Shown here: positions 58,295 to 64,000 of the stretch, in pieces | Numbering within the stretch: position 1 is the stretch's first letter | Layout: each line of letters opens with the position of its first letter | Origin: Rehmannia glutinosa | Taxonomy: Eukaryota > Streptophyta > Magnoliopsida > Lamiales > Orobanchaceae | Length of the DNA stretch: 64,000 nt | NCBI GenBank assembly: GCA_016081115.2 | Contig: JABTTQ020002194.1 | Span: 417,037 to 481,036 of the forward strand | Direction of reading: 5' to 3' | Translations under genes and position numbers: made by a program | Notes under the pieces: generated by a model | What the model was told of the DNA's origin: nothing | Databases searched by the model: none | The model's input: the letters and a program-made list of their open reading frames with translations, nothing else

Positions 58295-61200
58295 GCCTGC
58301 TCTTGAGTTACTATTGGTTGAATGTAGTGTGTAGCATTTAAAAATAGTAAACAACACCTCTCAGATAATGGAAGTACCTTGATTGCATTTGAGAAATCTG
58401 CAACCATTCTTCATCAATATCCCCATTTGAGTTACCAGCTTCTAATTGCTTGGAATCTCTCACGAATTAGCTTAAGAGGAAAAATCCAATCAGCATTTTT
58501 GTATAAGCATTCAATTAAAAGGACATGTAGACTAATTATCTTTGTGATTTATTTTGGTGGGGCTGGGGAAGCAACAAGCAAAACTGCTCCTCAGAAAACA
58601 GGTGGATGTGGCAAAGCCCTACTTATGAACCCTTAAAGTCCAAAAACGTGCAATTAGAAGCTATATGGACCCCAAACCAAATCAAGTCGTATTTAAGCAT
58701 GAGAAATTGAAGCATGAGAATTGCTATTCTTTATAAAACATTTGGTTTATTAGAAGTATATGTGTTTATTTTGCAGCTTTGTTAACTTCTACACACTACC
58801 TTGAGGGCAGAATAATATTAAGGTAAAGAAGACTCAAACAGAAGAACAAACATTTGGTTCATTAGAAGTATATGTGTTTACTTTGCAGCTTTATTAAACT
58901 TCTACACACTACCTTGAGGACAGAATAATATTAAGGTGAAAAGACTCAAACAGAAGAAGAAAATTTCAAAGAGATTTCTCATTTGCTGCTATAATAAATA
59001 ATAATAATGCCATTTTATGTTAAGCTAAACTGTGGAACTTTCACCACAATGGATTGAGATATGATCAGGAACTTACACCACTCTGAGAAACAAAGGAAAA
59101 AGAAAATGAATAAACAAAAAAGATATGTACTCTAACAAGTACCTTCTCCAAATTGAGTAATTGATGGATTTTTTGCCACCAGTGCCTGCCAAAATTAAGT
59201 TGAATTAAGTGCGGGAATTTACCAAGCATGGGTAGCCTTATAAGACAAAACTTCATTGACCAATTGGAAAGGCATTAATATGAAGCTAAATGGAGATAAA
59301 CACTTTCAATAATAGTACACCTGTTGTAGTTCCAGTATACAATCCAATGTCTTCTTCGAGGAAGCAATTAAATCTGAATATGCTTCACTGACTTCACTAT
59401 CAGTGTCGCAAAATAAGGACCTAACTGGTTCCTGCACACAACAATTCTTTCGTCAGCTATGATGTTTTAATGCACTACTTCTTGTTATATCATTACTAAA
59501 ATGGAATCAATTCCAGATTGAACCTGTGGAAGTCTGTTAGAACTTGAGAATGGTTTTTGTAACAAGAATCTGAATTCAAGTGTCTTGTCCCAGAGAGCCT
59601 TATAAAGCAAGAGCCAAGAAGTTGGAGTATATCAACACAAGACCTTAGTATTAGCACAAAGTCCATGCGAAACTAGAAGACAAGTCCAGCGAGGGGAACA
59701 GAAGATTATAATAGAAAGCCAATGACATAATCCCAAGACTTTAAACTAAAAAATGAAAAACAAAAGTTATCTTTTGAAAATTAAAATAGAACCGTCTAAA
59801 CTTGAAGCAATTTAGTAAACAATAGGCTGGATATTTATCTAGAGAATTCAGAGCAAGTTCAAACATAAAATTTCAAAGAAAGAATGATCTACATGTAATG
59901 AAGATGTAATGGTTCAGTGACACCATACCCTTTGATTTTTTTACAGCTTGACCTTTTTGAAGATCCTCATCCTTATGGCGCTTTAGATTCCCTCCAAAGA
60001 TCTCTGGACTCAAAAATTGTGAGAGTAAATTAGCATGTGATACAATAATGTAGGTTCAAATTCTCTCAGAAACGATCAACAATGCCAGAACAGAGAAAAT
60101 TTAAGTAATTTAGAACTACTAAAATATATTGACTTGAAAGTAGCTTCAAAATCTTATTTTATTGCTCGTGATTAGTCATTTTCATGGTCAGCAGACCAAG
60201 AAAGGAAACTATATTGTTCTATGGCCACACGAACTCACGTGCCCTAATCCAGGAGTGAAGATGTTTTTAATTTCTGTTTACTTCCTTGGCATAAAGATTA
60301 AGTCCAACTACTCATATTCCCTTAATAAAATACTCTAATAATAATATTAATTGTAATTGAATTTTGTCCTTAACTTCCCAAGCGGACTTTTAATATTTTC
60401 TATAGGCTAGATATTAATTATCTTATGATTTGTGCTTAATGGTGCTTAAAGCTTCTAACTACCCCTTCTGCAGACCAACCCTTATCAGTAGCTCACACCG
60501 AATTTAAAAATGCCAGAAACCAAAACTCTAGTCAATGGTACAAATGCTATTAGGTATGAAACCTAAACAGAACAATAGTTTAGTTCTTTTCCAGAAGGGA
60601 TAATTACAAAAGGTACCATTGAGTTTTTAACCTAATTACAAAAAGGCCAGCTAGCATTCAAAACTACAAAAAGTACTCTTGAGGTTTAATTCAATGTTAA
60701 AATTAAGGGGCTAACTGTAATATTGTTATCAATATGGGGAAGGATTTTGAAATATTTTGGATTATAAATAGGGTAAGTGTTATACAAAATAAAACAACAG
60801 TGGTAATTTTTGTAATTTTGAAAGTTAGCTGGTTTGTTTGTAATTAGGTCAAGCCTCAAGGGTACTTTTTGTAATTAAGCCTTTCCAGAAAGAGAAAACT
60901 AATTTAGAAACACAAAAGCAATGTGAAAGAAGGCAGCCCAATTACTTACTGCTCTTCATTTCTAAGCTCTCTATACTCTTTCTCCAGCTCTTCCATTTCC
61001 TCGCCTTTTAGAACGTCTTCATCATCAGGCACATCTTCTTCGTGGTCCTCTTCTGAACCTTCATCCTCATTGTGGTCCTCATCCACGCCCTCATCCTCAT
61101 TCTCATCTTCATCAACATCACCAATATCACTATCATCATAATCATCCTCATTCTGGTGATCTGTATTCTCATCATGAAAATCACCATCATTATCATCATC

Positions 61201-61400
61201 GTTATCCACCTAAAAATCAAGCAAAGAAACACATAAAAAAGGTTAGAAAAATAAATTAACAGAAAATATATTCCAACAAAAATGGATAACTGAAGAAACT
61301 ACGGAGTTGGTCCAACATGTGTAATTTTGTCATCCATGTCATTGCCTAATCCCAAATCGTTGTCACTCTCGACCATCTTCCTTGATTTCTTCTTACCCAT
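55290..61400 (-). CDS. AATF/Bfr2-type rRNA-processing protein (TRAUB domain), 13 exons
   Basis: Predicted exons (minus): 61400-61317, 61209-60950, 60008-59929, 59598-59524, 59431-59321, 59185-59143, 58456-58378, 57987-57885, 57803-57709, 57575-57543, 56729-56630, 55592-55508, 55416-55290; about 424 residues. AATF/Bfr2 proteins act in the nucleolus in early 40S (SSU processome) assembly. Visible: start MGKKKSRKMVESDNDLGLGN, acidic block (exon 2), MEELEKEYRELRNEEQ, LKRHKDEDLQKGQA, WDKTLEFRFLLQK, FCDTDSEVSEAYSDLIASSK, then the TRAUB end EFYQQLLKEFFETIDPSSS and ALKRLQTKKRKIVDRRASKS, NVHEKIVNFMAPRPTDIPP. Splice phases agree except at two single-base breaks: an extra A in a run of seven (59936-59942) and a missing base next to GGG near 57755. 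They may be sequencing errors or make this a young pseudogene. Exons 1 and 3 boundaries are least certain. Confidence 0.85.
56865..56919. repeat. (GT)n(GA)n microsatellite in an AATF intron
   Basis: About 14 GT units followed by about 10 GA units. Simple repeat, no coding role; minus-strand ORFs across it are artefacts. Confidence 0.9.
57251..57422. mobile_element. MITE in an AATF intron
   Basis: About 172 bp with long imperfect inverted repeats: GAGATCTCCTGTTCCACTTT near the left end pairs with AAGTGGAATAGGAAATCT near the right end, and CCACTCCCTATTCC pairs with GAAATAGGGAGTG. TGTTGAC flanks both sides (57244-57250 and 57423-57429) as a likely target duplication. No coding capacity. Confidence 0.7.
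58241..58291. repeat. (GA)n microsatellite in an AATF intron
   Basis: An uninterrupted run of about 25 GA units. The ORF across it on the minus strand is an artefact. Confidence 0.95.
58738..58960. repeat. Tandem duplication of about 110 bp in an AATF intron
   Basis: Two adjacent units (58738-58848 and 58850-58960), both with CATTTGGTT(T/C)ATTAGAAG, TTCTACACACTACCTTGAGG and GACTCAAACAGAAGAA. They differ at about ten positions. Confidence 0.85.
60597..60881. mobile_element. Mutator-like MITE in AATF intron 2
   Basis: 285 bp with terminal inverted repeats of about 80 bp: GGGATAATTAC...TACAAAAAGTACTCTTGAGG at the left, and the reverse complement GGCTTAATTACAAAAAGTAC CCTTGAGG at the right. Flanked by a perfect 9-bp duplication TTTCCAGAA (60588-60596 and 60882-60890). 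A 9-bp duplication points to the Mutator superfamily. No transposase. Confidence 0.85.
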
Positions 61401-62668
61401 TATTAAAAAGCCTAAACACAACAAAAACATGGAACAAATTAATAGCATTCATCTGAAAAATTCAAAATAATGACTTGTACGCAGTAAAAGTGCACAGGAA
61501 AATGCATAACTTTGTGCTTAAACTTCAATGTATTGATCTTTACTGTGATAAATTGAAAATGTAATAGCTTAAAGCAAGGTAGTCAAAGGCGCAAGGCGCA
61601 CTCGAGGCGCAAAGGTCTTATAACACCCGAGGAGTGAGGCGCCAAAAAAGCGCTCGCCTGACTCAAGCAAGGCGCACACTTCTGGAAATATTATCTATAC
61701 TAATCTCAATTGATAAAAGACATGATTATTCAATATAAAATTGAAGCATATGCACCAACGACGACATAAGCATAACAATTCATTAGACAAACAAAAGCAT
61801 AAAGAATTTTTCACAATCCATGAGACTAGATAATGCAAAGGCAAAATATAAAACACAAAGTCACATTGTCACAATTCATAAACATCAAACTCATAACTGA
61901 GTATATCTAATTTGTCCTCCCGTCCCAATAACTCTACCCTCATCACACCATGTCAAGCGACCACCTTCAATTACGCATCAAAGTGAAGAGACAGAATTGT
62001 TGTTTTCAGTTCTCTACTTCTCCCGCTGGGTGGTGGAGGAATCAACCTAATTTTGCCCTAATTTTTGTGTAATAATTGGATGGGGCTGATAAGCTTTAAC
62101 ATGGATGTGGGCTTTAAATAAAATCGGGTTAAGGACACTATTGCCCCACATTCGGAGAAAATGACAGCTTTTACGCTCCCGGGTATTTTTTGACAATTTT
62201 ATGCTCCGACGCATTTTAAGGACAATTTTATGCTCCGCCAAATTTTCCGAAATGTTTTACTTTGTTGTTTCGAACATGTTTCATCTAATAAAATTTCCGT
62301 GGAAAATTAATTTATGCTCTCATTAAATAATCAATTTTATACTCAAACTCTCACAAAAAATCAAGAAATATACACATAAAACAACATATATTAAAACCAA
62401 ACAAATTGAAAATAATATAGAAACAACATGAATAAAAAAACACAATTCAATTTTTGATCCAATGCACTAGAAAACATCAAAAACATGTAAACAACCAAAA
62501 ATAGAACACCGTTGAAAATTATATAGAAACAAACCATAAAAACAACATAAACAATATAGAAAACACTACATGAACAAAAAGAGCTTAAAAATAGGTAAAA
62601 ATCGCATTGAAACATCGAAAATTACATGGAAACAACAAAGCATGAGACATCGATTCAATACGGAGCGT
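61401..62668. other. Region between AATF and PPR genes, with dispersed repeats
   Basis: The first part (61401 to about 61560) is the presumed 5' leader and promoter of the AATF gene; I see no distinct TATA box. At 61582-61680 is a GGCGC-rich block (GGCGCAAGGCGCACTCGAGG, then GAGGCGCC and AAGCGCTCGCCTGA), a common plant repeat fragment. At about 62190-62245 the phrase GACAATTTTATGCTCCG is repeated in tandem. Otherwise AT-rich, no gene. Confidence 0.45.
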
Positions 62669-64000
62669 TTAAATATCTTCAATGAAGCAGTCATCAACTC
62701 CTTTAATACTCATTTGAGAGTTGACGATCTCACCCTCCTTCAACCTACCTTCCCTTTCGAGGCGAAAGAAGCTCATTACAAACAGAGACAATGGGAGAAA
62801 TCGATCTTTAACATTTCTTCGTACCACATATAAGCCCGTCAAGATCCTTGAGGTTTGATATGCCCTTCAATTAGTGTGTTAAGCGACAAAGATTGGGAGC
62901 GCTTTGGCAATCATATCATCAAAAAGATCTCTTGCACCTGCAGATTTTTCCTTTTAAGCGTCCCATAATCGCTATTATATGTCATCTTGTCGGGACGAAT
63001 TCCCATTCAACATCTCACTGCATGACAAGAGATTTGCTTTCCGAATGTCACTGTGTCGCATAAAGTAATCAATAAGCTCGTTATATACAATTCGACCGGG
63101 TGAGTCAAGTTAATTGAGACATTTCTTCGACAAATTTCTCTACGAGGTCTGATACATCCTTTTGCTTACTCTTATGAGAGGATGGTATGTATTTAATGTA
63201 AAGTTTGATGCCACGAGGTTTTCATCTTCTCATACAAATCAAACACTTCTCCGGGTTACCTGCATTTGAGAACCAGGAGACGAGGAATTGAACGTGATGA
63301 CATGGGATTTAAACCTTTATTTGTGATACTAAAAAATTAATTCTTCGCTCCGCAAGCTTTTACCCTTTCTCGAGTCCCTTCAAAGTCATTATATGTCACA
63401 ATGGTTGGACATATATCACTACTTAACATCTCATTAAAAACTGCAAAAGCATCTTTAATATTTCCTTCCGTAATACCCATCTATAAAGATATTGTATATC
63501 CGGACATTTGGCAAAAACGCTTCCCTCAACATATCATTGAAGATGACTTCGGCCGCTAAGCACCCTTCTGCAAAACTATTTATCAAAGATCCGTAAGTGA
63601 CAACATTAGGCTTTAACCCATTAGTCTCCATTTAAAGATTTTTACACTTTTCAAACCGGCACCGCGCATAGCCATCTATTAATATATTATATGCCCCGTA
63701 CATTCGACAAAGACCTTCACCTTCATCTTCCTAACTTAATCGTTTGATTATCCATCTTACCCAATTACGTAAATTGTGATCAATGTATTATACATAATGC
63801 AAATGAAAGTTTCATCCCTTCATTTTCCATTCCTTCAATAGATAGAAGTGCTTTTTCAAAATTTCCCACTTCAGAATATCCATTCACTATGGTATTCAAC
63901 ATCACCCTACTAAAACAACTCCATCGCCCTTTAACTTCACAAGAACTCCTCAACCCTATCCATTTTCCTTCCTCGCACAATGAATTCAACAAAAGCAATA
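62669..64000 (-). pseudogene. PPR (pentatricopeptide repeat) pseudogene, runs off the window
   Basis: Minus-strand P-class PPR remnant. Visible repeat pieces: TIVNGYSEVGNFEKALLSIE (about 63840-63900), NVVTYGSLINSFAEGCLAAE with DMLREAFLPNVRIYNIFIDG (about 63500-63640), and VYNELIDYFMRHSDIRKAN (about 63030-63090). The C-terminal end is near 62669 (GEIVNSQMSIKGVDDCFIED). PPR proteins usually bind organellar RNA. Stops and frame changes occur in almost every repeat, so this copy is dead. Its N-terminal part lies beyond 64000. Confidence 0.8.

Noticed and set aside
60923..61141. Serine-only ORF on the plus strand
   Set aside because: Antisense of the acidic GAT/GAA-rich exon 2 of the AATF gene.
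1..64000. CRISPR arrays, rRNA genes, endogenous pararetrovirus genes
   Set aside because: No regularly spaced repeats, rRNA cores or pararetrovirus movement/coat motifs were seen; all reverse transcriptases belong to Ty1, Ty3 or L1 types.

Overview
The window is nuclear DNA of a flowering plant, most likely a eudicot. It contains nested LTR retrotransposons, an L1-type LINE, MITEs, a tRNA-derived SINE, a spliced plant AATF/Bfr2-type ribosome-biogenesis gene and a decayed P-class PPR gene. There are no bacterial operons, CRISPR arrays or rRNA genes. About three quarters of the sequence is transposon-derived.

Layout, left to right. Positions 1-2978: a plus-strand Ty3 element reduced to a broken gag, a polypurine tract and one 1.6-kb LTR. 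It interrupts an old minus-strand Ty1/copia element whose protease/gag lies at 2979-3834 and whose gag start, primer-binding site and 5' LTR lie at 21852-22575. That copia gag is split by an 18-kb Tekay/Del-like chromovirus (3840-21851, TSD CTGCT, LTRs of 3.5 and 4.0 kb). The chromovirus holds an internally deleted Athila-like element (7956-12631, TSD CCGAA), which holds a remnant of another minus-strand Ty3 element (9716-11772). The 5' LTR of the chromovirus carries a private SINE and the 3' LTR a private hAT-type MITE.

Positions 22754-41177: scattered exons of a ZIP-family metal transporter gene. A Ty1/copia element (22771-29511, TSD ATGGG) sits inside one exon, and a SIRE-type Ty1/copia element with an envelope-like extra ORF (30069-40330, TSD CTTTT) sits just before another.

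Positions 41178-44490 are mostly non-coding with diverged short repeats. Positions 44491-51890 are a minus-strand L1-type LINE of 7.4 kb (TSD of 13-14 bp), followed by a 723-bp cDNA-like insertion with a 20-bp TSD (51981-52703).

Positions 55290-61400 (minus) hold the best preserved host gene: 13 exons of an AATF/TRAUB-domain protein of about 424 residues. It has two single-base frame breaks, one in and one beside a short homopolymer, and MITE-bearing introns. From 62669 to the window edge is a PPR pseudogene (minus).

Two observations stand out. The Ty1/copia element at 22771 has no recognisable tRNA primer-binding site; it carries instead, two bases after its 5' LTR, a 15-nt sequence perfectly complementary to a segment of its own LTR. 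The SIRE element repeats a GGTGTTG/CAACACC inverted motif in LTRs, non-coding and coding parts.
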